A stretch of DNA of 64,000 nucleotides from Persicaria tinctoria (GCA_037127255.1 JBANSL010000008.1:36531373-36595372); one strand, 5' to 3'; positions 34,581 through 45,274 are shown, counted from the stretch's first letter. Notes: generated by a model from the letters alone, not told the origin. Program-made: numbers and translations.

Positions 34581-34991
34581 GGATCTGCAACATATTCAAT
34601 CGTTGCAACCAACCAAAGCTTGAGTCCCAAAGATTACAGATATAGTTAAAATCCAAATTTTAAAAAATAATAAATAGGTAGTTTTTAGCATTTTATTTTA
34701 TCCATAACTTATTAGATTTATATTTTTTTTATCTTGTATTTATAAGATTTTACGTAAAATGTATGATAAAAAAAAATTCATATTTTTTTTATCTTGTATT
34801 TATAAGATTTTACACTTAATTTAAAGTAGATAAGTTCCTTAAGACCCCATCTCAACTTCAACATTCTTCTCTTCTTGTTTTAGAAACTTCAACTTTCTTT
34901 TTTAATGACTTAGCATTAGACTTGCAAGTTGGATTTAAGAAAATACGGAGTATTTTAATGAAATTAATACTTATTACATTCTTAACAAGTA
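34581..34991. other. AT-rich spacer
   Basis: No gene. A direct repeat TTTTATCTTGTATTTATAAG occurs twice (34728 and 34788). Confidence 0.5.
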
Positions 34992-36350
34992 CTCCCTCCG
35001 TTCCAAATTCAATATCGTTTGTTTTTTTTTCCACGTTTTCAAGGAGGTAAAAACGATTTTTTTTTCAAAATATTTACTAAAAAATAATTAATTAACAAAA
35101 TATTCAACCTTTAAAAATATTTACACAAATATTTATTTTTTTGCAGACTTTTCAGAAAAACGCGGTCTAGGACCGCGTCTTATTCATTAAGAATAAAATC
35201 TAAAATCGAAAAAAAAAAAAAAAACCAACAAAAAGACGCAGTCCTAGACCGCGTCTCTGATTTTTTTATTTTTTTATTTGGGAATTGAAACAGGTCGAGA
35301 GAGAGGCCGGAGCTCAGGAGAGAGGAGGCGCGGGTGAGGGTGTGGGAGGCGGCGCAGGTGGGGCGCAGGGAGGCGGCGCGGGTGGGGGCGCAGGGAGGAG
35401 TGGAGCGCAGGAGAGAGAGGAGAGGAGGCCGCCGCCGGATCTAAAATCAAGCCGGCCACCACCATCGCTCTCCACCGTCACGAACCGTCGCTCGGAACTT
35501 CTCTCCACAGATCTACAATCGCCGCCGCCGCCGGATCTAAAATCGCCACAGATCTACAATCGCCGGCCACCACCATCGCTCTCCAGCCACCACCATCGCT
35601 CGTTCCTCGCAGCCACAGATCCAAAATCGTCGGCCTCGTTCCTCGCAGCTCCCCACCATCGCTCGTTCCAACCACCACAGATCTAAAATCGCCGGCCACC
35701 ACCATCACGAACCGAGCCCGGATCCGTCCTTCTCCAGCCGCCACACCCACCATCCTCCTGCGCTCGGAACTTCTCTCCTGCGCTCCGCTCCCTATTTCCG
35801 CTCGGAACTTCTCTCCTGCGCTCCGCTCCTCCCTGCGCCCCCACCCGCGCCGCCTCCCTGCGCCCCACCCGCGCCGCCTCTCTCACCCTCACCCGCGCCT
35901 CCTCTCTCTCCTGCGCTCCGGCCTCTCTCTCTCGACCTATTTCAATTTCCCAAAAAAAAAAAAAAAAAAAAAAAATCAGAAACGCGGTCTAGTACCGCGT
36001 CTCTTTTGGTGGTTTTTTTTCTTCCTTTTTTTCGATTTTAGATTTTATTCTTAATGAATAAGACGCGGTCCTAGACCGCGTTTTTCTGAAAAGTCTGCAA
36101 AAAATGAATATTTGTGTAAATATTTTAAAAGATTGAATATTTTGTTAATTAATTATTTTTTAGTGAATATTTTGAAAAAAAATTCGGTAAAAACATTATA
36201 AAATATTATTTTTTAATCAATTTTTTTTAGTAATGACATACTTGTTAATCATAAATATGAACTTATAAAAACAAATTCATTAAAAAAATAATATATTTTA
36301 TAAAGTTTTTACCTTCTTAAAATACGCGTCGAAAAGAAAAATAATTTTTA
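34992..36350. mobile_element. Stowaway-like MITE split by a MULE foldback
   Basis: The left part (34992-35054) starts CTCCCTCCGTTCC after TA and runs to GGAGGTAAAAAC. The right part (36186 to about 36350) carries the complementary arm (GTTTTTACCTTCTTAAAATAC). Without the 35055-36185 insert they form one palindromic MITE. Its right tip is degraded and I cannot fix the last base. Confidence 0.75.
35055..36185. mobile_element. MULE-3, non-autonomous foldback Mutator-like element
   Basis: 1131 bp bounded by a perfect 9-bp duplication GGTAAAAAC (35046-35054 and 36186-36194), the MULE signature. The ends GATTTTTTTTTCAAAATATT and (reverse complement) GAATTTTTTTTCAAAATATT begin inverted arms of roughly 350-400 bp, near-identical in long blocks. 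Inside each arm is a small palindrome of the type ACGCGGTCCTAGACCGCGT. The centre (about 35420-35790) is GC-rich with repeated ATCTACAATCGCC and CACCACCATCGCT units. No credible ORF; open frames there come from the biased composition. A transcript would fold into a very long hairpin. Confidence 0.92.
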
Positions 36351-36460
36351 TTATAAACGAATATTCCAACCCAATTTGTTTATTATTATAATTTAATCAA
36401 ATGAATACGGTTGTTTAGAACACATGGCAAGGGTGATGGATGACTCTAACCTAACCTCCC

Positions 36461-36468
36461 TATATAAA
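36461..36468 (+). promoter_or_regulatory. TATA box of the NAC gene
   Basis: TATATAAA lies 143 bp upstream of the ATG in a C-rich context (CCTCCCTATATAAAACGCTC), a typical plant core promoter. Confidence 0.7.
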
Positions 36469-36610
36469 ACGCTCCCCTTCTTACATCACTTGCAATTTCT
36501 CATTTTCAATTCCAACCCCCAAGAATCCCACCCCCCACCATTAAATTAAAAATAAAAATTCCTCCGTCTGCTAAAACTCACTCCTCTCTTGTTTTGAGTT
36601 TTGAACAAAA

Positions 36611-37733
36611 ATGGGTGTTCCACACATGGATCCGCTTGCCAACTTGAGCTTACCACCGGGTTTCCGGTTTTACCCCACCGACGAGGAGCTCATGGTGCAG
36701 TACCTCTGCCGCAAAGTCGCCGGCCACCAATTCCCCCTTCCCATCATCGGAGACATCGATCTCTACAAATTCGATCCTTGGGACTTACCTAGTAAGAACT
36801 CTATTTTATATTTATTTTTTTCTTAAAAAAAATATATATATATTTCTTGCTTTTAATGTCCAACTGATTATTTCAGGCAAGGCCTTGTTTGGGGAGAAAG
36901 AGTGGTACTTCTTCAGCCCAAGGGAGCGCAAGTACCCGAACGGGTCAAGGCCCAACCGGGTCGCCGGGTCGGGCTACTGGAAGGCCACCGGTACCGACAA
37001 GGTGATCAAAACCCAAGGAAGAACAGTCGGTATCAAGAAGGCGCTCGTCTTCTACACCGGCAAGGCCCCCAAGGGCGCCAAGACCAATTGGATCATGCAC
37101 GAGTTTCGACTCTCCCAATCCGCCACCACCACCCGACCCGGTAGCTCACGGGTAATTCATTTTCCCCCAAAATCAATCCAATTTTCAAGATTAATTGATT
37201 AATTTCGATATGAATTTGAGCTGATTTTTGTTTTTTTTTGGGGATTTCATTGGCAGCTGGATGATTGGGTGCTGTGTAGAATCTACAGGAAGAGCTCGAG
37301 CGCTGCGAAGCCAACCTCGAGCGCGATAAGCGGGGAGCATAGCACGGGTGGCTCTTCGTCGACGGCCTCATCGACGCAGTTTGATGACGTCCTCGACTCG
37401 ATCCCGGAGATCGACGGACGCTTAATCGGATATCCGGAACAGGAGAGTCAGAGGTTCGGGATTCAGAGTTTCGGGTCGGGTAATTTTGATTGGGCCGCAT
37501 TTGCTGGGCTGACTAATGGGCCTGGAATTGGGCCAATTGGCATAAGCCAGGCCCAACTACAGAGTCAGCTGTTGCCGCCGCTGCGCCACGTGGACTCTCC
37601 TCAGGAGGTGCAGAGTGGGATCCGAGCACAGCGGGTCAACCCGTTGGAGGGTTTCATGGGCTATTCGGATCCGCTTAACCCGTTTGGGATCCGGTACCCG
37701 GCTCCGATGGAGGGGTTTGGGTTCGGGCAATGA
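36611..37733 (+). CDS. NAC072-like: NAC-domain transcription factor, RD26/ANAC019/ANAC055 clade
   Basis: Three exons, 36611-36791, 36877-37151 and 37257-37733, join cleanly (A|GTAAGA...TTTCAG|GC, CGG|GTAATT...TGGCAG|CTG) to give 310 aa. The NAC domain fills residues 1-160: [20 protein letters not shown] (A), [20 protein letters not shown] (B/C), [19 protein letters not shown] (C/D), [11 protein letters not shown] (D), [12 protein letters not shown] (E). The start [18 protein letters not shown] is typical of the stress/ABA NACs of the SNAC group. The C-terminal half is Ser/Gln/Gly-rich and acidic, as activation regions are, ending MEGFGFGQ. It is a nuclear DNA-binding activator, by family linked to drought, salt, ABA and senescence. 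Its promoter carries the MITE/MULE insertion ending about 110 bp before the TATA box. Orthology to one Arabidopsis member is not settled. Confidence 0.95.
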
Positions 37734-38792
37734 AGAAACGGAGGGGCAGGGGATGTAAATACCCGCAGTTGGGATGGGGTTGTGGGTAATAACACCCCAA
37801 GATGGATCCAATTAGTTAATTTTCTTTCGTTTAATATTCATTTTTAGTGTTAGTTAAGTCAAAATTCATCAGGGATGATGGACTTATACTCTTGTAGTAT
37901 ACAGTAGTCAAAAAATAATATTAGAAAAGCAATTGTTTAATTAGCCTATTTCAATATTTTATTTAGCCTTTTTTTTTTTGTTTTAGAAAGACATGTATCC
38001 TCACATGGCAATAACTTAATGCGACTTTATATTATTGTTATTCCTTATTGTCTCTTTTTTTTTTATGACAAATAGATGGAGTTAATGAGCTATCTCTTGA
38101 GTGTTAGTACAGTAATTTTCACAAGCTAAGGAAATTTGTTTTCATCGTTAATTTTTTAAAATTAATGCACTGCTAAGCGGCAATGCAGTTAACTGCGTTA
38201 TTTAATTTTTAGCTTGGTACAGTAATGCAATGTTCTTTTTAGTTCCGTTATACATTACTTAGCAATTGATTGATAATAATTTTAAAAAAAATTAGCGGTG
38301 AATATAAGGTTTTTCCAAATTTAGATATACAAAAATTTGACTAATTTGGCAGTGGGGCAGCACTCGGATCTTGATTGTTGACTGTTGAGGGTAAAATATA
38401 AGCCCAATGGGTTTGAGAAACAGCCCAACTAACTAAACATATTACGATTGGGCCCAATCATACTTGCTACTCCGTAGTAAACAAGAACGGAATGAAATGA
38501 AACAAGCCGTTGATCAAACTTCAAGGAAAAAAAAAAAGTGGAACAACGTGATAGATGGTCGTCAAACTTGAATATTTATATGAGAAAAACGTGACACATG
38601 TTTAATTGTTGGAAACGCATGAGTTGTTACTTGTTGATCATAATGCACTTTGTTGGTTTTGGTATTTGGGCTCTCTTATACTTTTTTGCTTTTGTGAACC
38701 TTATTTGCACCTTATTTTATCTCAAACACACGGTCATGAACACACATTGCGAATTTGTGAAAATCCGCACATATACAATGCAAGTTTGCTTT
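37734..38792. other. 3' flank of the NAC gene and intergenic DNA
   Basis: The NAC 3' UTR probably covers the first 200-300 bp. The remainder is AT-rich without a gene. Frames at 38598-38834 have no start context or domain. Confidence 0.5.
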
Positions 38793-38801
38793 TATTTTAA
38801 A

Positions 38802-39928
38802 GGAAAGATTACTCAAAATAATATGAAGTATTAACTTTTAACTAAAAATAATACGAACTTTAAAATTTACTAACTCATGTACAAACTATACCAATATTAA
38901 CCAAAAATAATATGGTTTCAAATTCCGATCACTGAAAATATTTTTGGGCTCAAACTCAAATAAACAAGAAATTTAGGTGGAGTATTGTAAATTAATGTAC
39001 AAACTCACACCCAAACCCGATTACTTCTTCTTCCTCATGTCACTACGGCGTCGGTCATCGGCGGCAAGGAGTACAGACAGTGAATACGATGTCGACCAAA
39101 CAATCATTGCTGGCAACAGATTCAATGTGGTCGGGCCATTATGGCAGCGACGAAAATCAACTCCGCCTCCCTTCCTCGAACCTGGTCTGCAAGCAATGAG
39201 TCTCCCATGGCGGTTTTGCCGATTCAACTCTAAAGCACATGTACTCAACGCCAAAATGGTTGGAAATTCAATTTCTAATGTTATGGCATCTCTTTTGATT
39301 GCTTTCGATTCCAATTTCCCCCCAATTTCATCAAAATTCGAAAACCCTAAAAAACTACCTTTGTCGAATTGGGATGGCAATCGACGTTCTTATCGTGAAT
39401 TGAGCACACGGTGAGCTTCTTAAATTGAAATAGAAGATAAAACCGTATTCAATTTGATGTTTCATATTCCTTTTCACCCTAACCTTATGCGTGAGATTTT
39501 CGACGTTTTTGAACCTTTCCCAACTTGCGTCGTCGGCGACCCTAGTGGCCATTAGGGCTAGCAGTTGTCATCGTATCTCCAATCACCGAACTCCTCGCCA
39601 CTCTTATGTTGCCACCAACCGTCATCTTCGCCGATGTGTCTTCGCCGTCGATGCTCCTGCTGCAAATGGTGAGGAAGTAGACTGGATATGGCTTGGAAAA
39701 TACTAGTAATTTACAATATTTCACTTAATTTCCATTTATTTCATTTTGAGCCCCACATCTTTTTCCCGGATTCCACATCAACATTTTGGTTTGAAAATGG
39801 GTCGGAATTTGAAATCGTATTGTTTTCGGTTAATATTGGTATAGTTTGTACATGAATTAGTGAATTTTAAAGTTCGTATTATTTTTGGTTAAAAGTTGAT
39901 ACTTCATATTATTTTGAGTAATTGTTCC
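38802..39928. mobile_element. MULE-4, Pack-MULE-like element
   Basis: A 9-bp duplication TATTTTAAA flanks it (38793-38801, 39929-39937). The termini GGAAAGATTACTCAAAATAA and (reverse complement) GGAACAATTACTCAAAATAA start inverted arms of about 130 bp (38802-38935 and 39795-39928), over 90 percent alike. The interior (about 38990-39720) has mixed composition and codon-like stretches, unlike the AT-rich arms, as when host gene pieces are captured. No transposase. It ends 123 bp before MULE-2. Confidence 0.9.
38977..39720 (+). other. Possible captured gene fragment inside MULE-4
   Basis: An open frame at 38977-39414 (from the inner ATG: MSLRRRSSAARSTDSEYDVD) and short frames after it could be captured exons. 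A minus-strand frame (39380-39021) is also open, so even the strand is uncertain. I recognise no domain. Confidence 0.3.
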
Positions 39929-39997
39929 TATTTTAAAAAACTCACACACGCATTATTTATGACACCTGAGAAAGTCATATTTAATTGAATATAATTA

Positions 39998-40051
39998 TTA
40001 TAGGTCAAACTAATTGTAATATCTCAACCTTTGTAGGAATGTTAAAAAATA
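39998..40051. mobile_element. MITE C, left part (split by MULE-2)
   Basis: AATATCTCAACCTTTGTAGG then AATGTTAAAAAATA is the inverted counterpart of the end of the palindrome at about 47380-47436. Joined across MULE-2 to TCCCACATTTCAACGG (47081 on), it rebuilds one continuous arm. Confidence 0.75.
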
Positions 40052-40097
40052 GAGTCACCCTACATACACCGCAAATCCACGATTAGCGTTGTTAATG

Positions 40098-40346
40098 AAA
40101 CGTCGAATGTGACGTTGTAAAAACGTTGGATTTCTCGTTGCAGCGACGTTCGTTTCGATGTTGTCATTTGTCCTACACAACGTTGTGAATTGAAGGAAGT
40201 TCGGCGGGTCGGACACTTTAGCAACGTCTAATCTGACGTTGCTAAGTGGGCCTCGTCGGGCCAGACAGCAACGTTCAATACAACGTTGCAATATAAATAC
40301 AATGTTAAGTCTTACGTTTTTGACAGCAACACTTGAATCAACTTTG
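40098..40346. promoter_or_regulatory. Dyad cluster A (left terminus)
   Basis: About five to seven dyads of the form CAACGTY-N6-RACGTTG, for example CAACGTCTAATCTGACGTTG near 40224 and CAACGTTCAATACAACGTTG near 40269, plus degenerate ones. They lie just inside the terminal repeat, downstream of the B3 gene. Confidence 0.85.
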
Positions 40347-40594
40347 AAGTTCTATTATCTTTGTTTTTGTTGGGTAGTATGTTGGCGAAAACTTAGTGTG
40401 ATGTCTGCATCTTTTATTTTGTTGGAGCGTTTTGCCCCTCGCGAAGGGTTTTCAAATATAATTTGTGGTTATTTCAGGGAAAAACATGTTATTTGAAAAC
40501 GTTTAGACTGCATCAGTTCTCATATTAATGATAGATGATTACAACAAAAATAACTCAGTTAAGAAGTTTTTCCGGGTCGCCGCCATGTCCCACC

Positions 40595-41052
40595 TCAGAG
40601 GAAATCATTGTTGTTCTCTTCCTCTGATGGTGAAACATTCTCCGGCGGCACTACGACGACCCGGAAGCGAGCGTTGCCTAAGTAGCTAAACATCAAACCC
40701 GCGCCTACCCGCACGCCACGCGATCTCGCGAACGTATTCCATCCTTGTGCGAGCCAGAGTGCCCCGGAGTTGTTGCGCTCTACCCGGATGCTGGTGCCTC
40801 TCTTCCCTGGCCCATTAGTCAGCGTTATTCTTTCGACGCCCCCTAGCCCGTATTCTTCCTCGACGTTGGAAGGCAAAGGCTGCAGATGTCAAGATCTATT
40901 TAGTGAGTTGGGACCGTTGCAAATCGGATGTGAAACCGAAGGGGGCTTACCAGTATTTGTGTGAGCGAGACGTCTTCTACCCACCAAAAAAAATCCCTAG
41001 GGCCGCTCCCTGTGACCGTGAAAAAAGGTATTGGTGTGTTACCGGCCGCCAT
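40595..41052 (-). CDS. Small B3-domain DNA-binding protein of MULE-2
   Basis: Exons 41052-40951 and 40879-40595 join across a 71-bp intron (CTG|GTAAGC...CTGCAG|CCT) into about 128 aa with no stop. I chose the ATG at 41052 (MAAGNTPIPFFTVTGSGPRD); a TATAAAT lies 51 bp upstream (41109-41103). Nearly the whole protein is one B3 fold: an N-terminal strand ending at LPLPSNVEEEYGL, created exactly by the splice, then ERITLTNGPGKRGTSIRVER, SGALWLAQGWNTFARSRGVR and VGAGLMFSYLGNARFRVVVV. B3 domains are plant-specific nuclear DNA-binding domains. Its promoter contains dyad cluster B. I infer that it binds the CAACGTY dyads and controls the element; no experiment or close homologue supports this yet. Confidence 0.8.
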
Positions 41053-41102
41053 CTCTTCTTCCCTCAAATGAGATGTTGTAATTTCGACCCTCACATGGCG
41101 TA

Positions 41103-41109
41103 ATTTATA
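41103..41109 (-). promoter_or_regulatory. TATA box of the B3 gene
   Basis: TATAAAT on the minus strand, 51 bp before the ATG and about 40 bp downstream of dyad cluster B. Confidence 0.55.
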
Positions 41110-41150
41110 GTGGGAAATCCTTTCTCCTTTTTTGTGAGGGTTCCTTAATA

Positions 41151-41279
41151 CAACGTCAAATATGACGTTGTTAAAACGTTACATTGAAGGTTGCAGCAAC
41201 GTGCACTTGGACGTTGTTACAACGTTACATGAAACGTTGTTGATTGAGAACTTCCACAACAACGTTGAATTGAACGTTG
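41151..41279. promoter_or_regulatory. Dyad cluster B (divergent promoter of B3 and six-Cys gene 1)
   Basis: Five dyads in 129 bp, among them CAACGTCAAATATGACGTTG (41151), CAACGTGCACTTGGACGTTG and CAACGTTGAATTGAACGTTG (41260). It sits between two genes that point away from each other. Confidence 0.9.
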
Positions 41280-41346
41280 CTAATTAGGTCATCTTTAAAT
41301 TCAGCAACATCTGCGTTTCATTATTGGCATACACGAAACACGCGTA

Positions 41347-41742
41347 ATGGCATCAAGCCCAAATTGTTTTGTTAAATATGGCATGTTCAAAGATGGAACC
41401 CGTTTCATTGTTGAAGTGGAGAGACACCCTCGTCCGCCGAAGTTGGATGCTTGCAACTGCAAGCACATTAACTATACACATTATTTTCGATGCAATCTAT
41501 TTTCTTTGCAGGTTTGCCGCTTCCTGGAGAGGTCAACATAGTTGCAGTTCGGGTGCCAGGTGTGTGACGACGACCCTGGATCTTACTATACACGGATGAT
41601 TGAGCAGATAACGGATATACTGATCGTTTTGTACGACGACCTGTCTCCGTCGCGTTGTCGCAGAGTAGCACAGTATGCAATTGATACAGTAGTGCGTCCT
41701 GCCCAAAATCTGATGACGACATATGCGTTCCAGCAGGTGTAG
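41347..41742 (+). pseudogene. Six-cysteine protein gene 1 of MULE-2 (one in-frame stop)
   Basis: 131 codons from ATG 41347 to TAG 41742, interrupted once by TAG at 41539-41541. The protein has RFIVEVERHPRPPKLDACNC, YFRCNLFSLQVC, then GCQVCDDDPGSYY, VAQYAIDTVVRPAQN and a final FQQV. It lines up along its length with the minus-strand protein at 46571-46149, including all six cysteines (CxC, C, C, CxxC), which suggests a zinc site. The interrupted codon may be a mutation or be removed by a splice I cannot see. Function unknown. Confidence 0.65.
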
Positions 41743-42055
41743 ATTCGGATATATCCAAACGTTCCTAAAGAGTTGGTCGGTAGTTGTTCTGTTTAATACA
41801 ACAACCCTTGCTGAAATGTAACGTTAAAAACCGTTTGTCATTTTAGATATGGGGCCAAATGATGTTTGGTTTGGTTGAATGATTGCTTTTTTATATTGTT
41901 TCCACGTCTTCATAAAAACAAACATTCAACTTTCAACTCGTCACTTCATAGACAAGAAAACAAAGAAATACAACTTTCAACTCGTCACTTGATGACTCCT
42001 AAACATGGTGTAGAGGGCGACCTTCCTGAATCCGCAATGCTCTAAATCTATCAAA
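41743..42055. other. Intergenic DNA in MULE-2
   Basis: Convergent 3' ends of six-Cys gene 1 and the transposase-OTU gene. The only structure is a direct repeat of CAACTTTCAACTCGTCACTT (about 41928 and 41972). Confidence 0.5.
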
Positions 42056-44931
42056 TTAGTCTTGGAATGGAGTATCCCATCCGTTGACGCTCGGGTGATG
42101 GTATACCGTCCATTCATGCGTTGGAGGAGGTAAAAGGGCGTTGGGATGTAACCATATCTGCAAAAAGGGAAAAAAGTATAGTATAATGTTAAGTGGGGTA
42201 ATTAATGATAGTTAATTTATGGTTGGAGCGAGATCATACTCACCGCTGCGAAATGATCTTGGTTCCCGATGCATGCCATGCCCAGTATGGCCTCGTGAGG
42301 TGCGCCATTTGGTTGTTCGGTGTACATAGGGAGGCATGTGAAGGGCATGTGCCACGATAATATGACAAGGGGCACCTGGTAGACGGTTGCGAACACAAGA
42401 CCCATGATCGACAACTCGATCCAGTATCTCCGGTCACCTCCCACTCTGCCGAAGTAACTCTGCAGGTCGACAAACCCTCGGACCGAATACCCTCCCATGT
42501 AACAACCAGCATAAAGGTGATCGTTATGCTCCAGATGGTTGCACAATAACCTTTTCATATCTGCGAACCGTGCCTCCCTTGGCCGTAACATCATCTGCGC
42601 CAAAGCTCGATATCCGCAGTGACCATCTCCCACGGTGTTGATGGCTGCTGCAATGTGTCTGAACATGAAAGGGTCCACATTGTTGTCTCCCCAGCTAAAT
42701 CCCCAATACTGTGCGTCAGACGGATGTTCGGACTGTCGGTCCCTACCGCGGCGACCTGATCTGGCTTCCTCCCTTTCAAAATTCGCCCGATTTTGCTTAG
42801 ATCGCAAGGGATTCGTTCTGCAAGGGTTCCTCCTCCCTCTAGGTCTGCCCTTTGACCGTATGATACCCCGCTCCAGTGGGTGCAGATCAGGGTCACAAGC
42901 TTCATTAGATGCAGTGTACGAAGCCGACCTGACATAGGGTAAGATCGCATTGTCTGATTCATCCCACGTCAAATCCATCCAAAATGGGTGGATGTCGTCA
43001 GGTGTTATTTGAACTCCTTCATCAACAAAACGCTGAACGTCGTGCACACAAGGTATCCCATAGCATATTCTCCAATAACGGTCGACGCACTCTGATGCTA
43101 CTGTTTTGTCGACAAGTTTCCTCCAATGACCGTAGAGAAGTTTGAAACACTTCTTTGAAACCACGTGCTTAATTTGATCGAATAAGGGGACTTCGTGTGC
43201 GTTAGTTGGCCACTTGAAACGATCTATCTCCAACGCAGTCTGGATCTCGTGCACTTGACATTCATTCACCCGATGAATGGCATCCACCACGACACAGAAA
43301 TCACCAGTGGACGAGTGTAATGCTTCCTTCAACACTTTATGTTGGCCTTCAACCCTACACGATGCATCATGTGCTTGAGGTGAATGACTGTCGAAATGTA
43401 GTAAAGGAGTGACAAGGGTAACGACGAAAATGATATGTGTACCTATTGGTTGTCCTCGTTCCAAAGTGCAGGACGTGATCGGTGTGACATCTGACAAGGC
43501 TCGTCCGGTGGATGAGCCACAATGTTTCCAGACACCCCATGACTCCAGGAAAGGTCTGCCATTGGGCATGAAGATATCTACGCCGCCTCTCGAACGACTC
43601 CTCCGTCGAAGACGAGAATAAACCGCACACCTGATTCTTGAATAGAGTTGAAAGTTCCAGATTTTTTGTAATCTTCAAAGCGGTGTCTTCGCAGTTGCGA
43701 GTTACATGTAACCAGTACAGTAGATGGTGCACATCGGGGAAGACGGCCCTAAGTGCAGACAGAAGGCCCAGCTCCCGATCTGTCATGATCGAATCGGGCA
43801 CCTTACCCTGAAAAATAACACGTAGGTTGTTGAGCACCCAAGTGTACGTGTCCGTGTCCTCGTGAGCCATAAAGGCATATGCGATGCAAAAGTTATTTCC
43901 CATTGGCGTTAAGTCGACTATCTCGCACAACGCAACGTTATACCAGTGGACGCGGTGCAACAACGTACGCACATTAGCATATCACTATATATGGAAGAAA
44001 TGTACGAAGACATAGGATATAGTACTTATGCGTTGGTCTTGTACGTACTATCCATGACGACGACGTAAGGGTATTTGTTCAAGAGACGAATCACATCCGG
44101 GTGTGCGAGAAAAAGGTCATTCAATACATTGTTATCGTCTGGGCTCCTCCTGAATTCGTAGTAGTAGCCCCTTTCTCGGAGACGATGGAGGGTATCTTGG
44201 GTCATCGTTCGATTTCCTCTCTCTTCAACGGCGAGCTTGTTAAGGGTGTTCTCTAGTGATCGCGCTGAGGTGACGCTATTCGCATCTGCTTGTCGTAGCC
44301 CGTACGAGATGGCCTTCGACGGAGTTCCTATGTCTTTCATCCACTTGCACATTTTCTTCTCCCCTGGTGTCATTCTTCCGGCGTAAGCATGACCCTTCAA
44401 TCATTGAGGAAGCCCATGGTTGTGCGTTCTATTTTGCACGGTCATCGTCCACATACTCGCCCCCCCCCCTCATGGCCGAGTAAGGAGAACGGACAGTTGC
44501 TTAGTTTGCTCTGCGTGCTGCAAATCTGCTTCCCCCAGCGAAACACCCCATATTGCTCGCACGCTAACAACACGCCACCCAGTCGGTTTGAATCGGTCGA
44601 CCACGATCGCTTGATTACTAAGACCATGTTGTTCTTCAAGCCGAATTGCTTGACATGGTCGACCATTTCGTTCCAGGATTGCCAAGTACGGGTGTCGGTA
44701 AACGTACATGTAAAGTCTCAAAACTAGATAAAGGCATAACAACGTACATGCACTTGATATTACTTAAATGGTATATATTTACTTCGGGTTAAATAATGGA
44801 AAAATACATAGAGACAGATAATACAGCCATAGGATTTTACCCGTGGGATGACATTGCTTCGTCGTGGGGGGGGGGGGGGGGGGGGCGACTCCTGCCACCT
44901 CCATCGCTTCTTCACTTTCTGAGGATGACAT
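42056..44931 (-). CDS. MULE transposase fused to OTU-type cysteine protease
   Basis: Minus-strand exons: 44931-44841 (MSSSESEEAMEVAG), 44716 to about 43980, then to 43443, 43354-42244 and 42157-42056. Junctions AACAG|GTACAC...GTGTAG|GG and GCG|GTGAGT...TTGCAG|AT are in frame. Domains: zinc-finger region (VLLACEQYG, NCPFSLLG, QNRTHNHG); MULE core with Asp in YVVVMDSTYKTN, Asp in SIMTDRELGLL, and LLYWLHVTRN; VEGQHKVLKEALHSSTGDF; a degenerate SWIM (RYWRICYGIPCVHDV); SKGRPRGRRNP linker; then OTU with catalytic Asp/Cys in GDGHCGYRALA and His in NQDHFAA, ending NALLPPPTHEW. Defects: a frameshift at an eight-G run (44461-44468), a TGA near 44401 and an unclear junction near 43980-44026. OTU proteases remove ubiquitin; the role in a transposon is unknown. 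Confidence 0.85.
44867..44885. repeat. Poly-G run
   Basis: An unbroken run of about 18 G, coding for proline on the minus strand in exon 1 of the transposase gene. Its length is likely to vary or be misread, so the frame here is unsure. A similar C-run lies at 45307-45322. Confidence 0.8.
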
Positions 44932-45082
44932 TTTCAAATCTACGAATGAAATATTAACTATTGTCTTGAATTGTGAGGTAAAGGGATGCATTCATTCGGT
45001 CTGATGGTGGAGGTATATAAGGGCATAAGAGGGGGACCATATATACATGACGTCAATTACGCGATCTATGTGTCAGTCGTAA

Positions 45083-45274
45083 CAACGTCACATCAGACGT
45101 TGTAATTGGGAGCATTCCCCAATTACAACGTCCATTCAGACGTGGTAATTGGGAGCATTCCCCAATTACAACGTCTGAATGTACGTTGTAATTGGGAACA
45201 TCCCCCGATTACAACGTCGGAATGGACGTTGTAATTAGGAAACGTTCCCAATTACAACGTCCGTTCAGACGTTG
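45083..45274. promoter_or_regulatory. Dyad cluster C (divergent promoter of transposase and PMD-like gene)
   Basis: Five dyads, for example CAACGTCACATCAGACGTTG (45083) and CAACGTCCGTTCAGACGTTG (45255). They are separated by another palindrome, TAATTGGGAGCATTCCCCAA. Placed between the starts of the minus-strand transposase gene (44931) and the plus-strand gene at 45370. Confidence 0.9.

Noticed and set aside
35285..35892. Gly/Arg/Pro-rich frames in the centre of the MULE-3 foldback
   Set aside because: Open only because of GC-rich purine/pyrimidine bias; arms mirror each other, giving the same frame on both strands.
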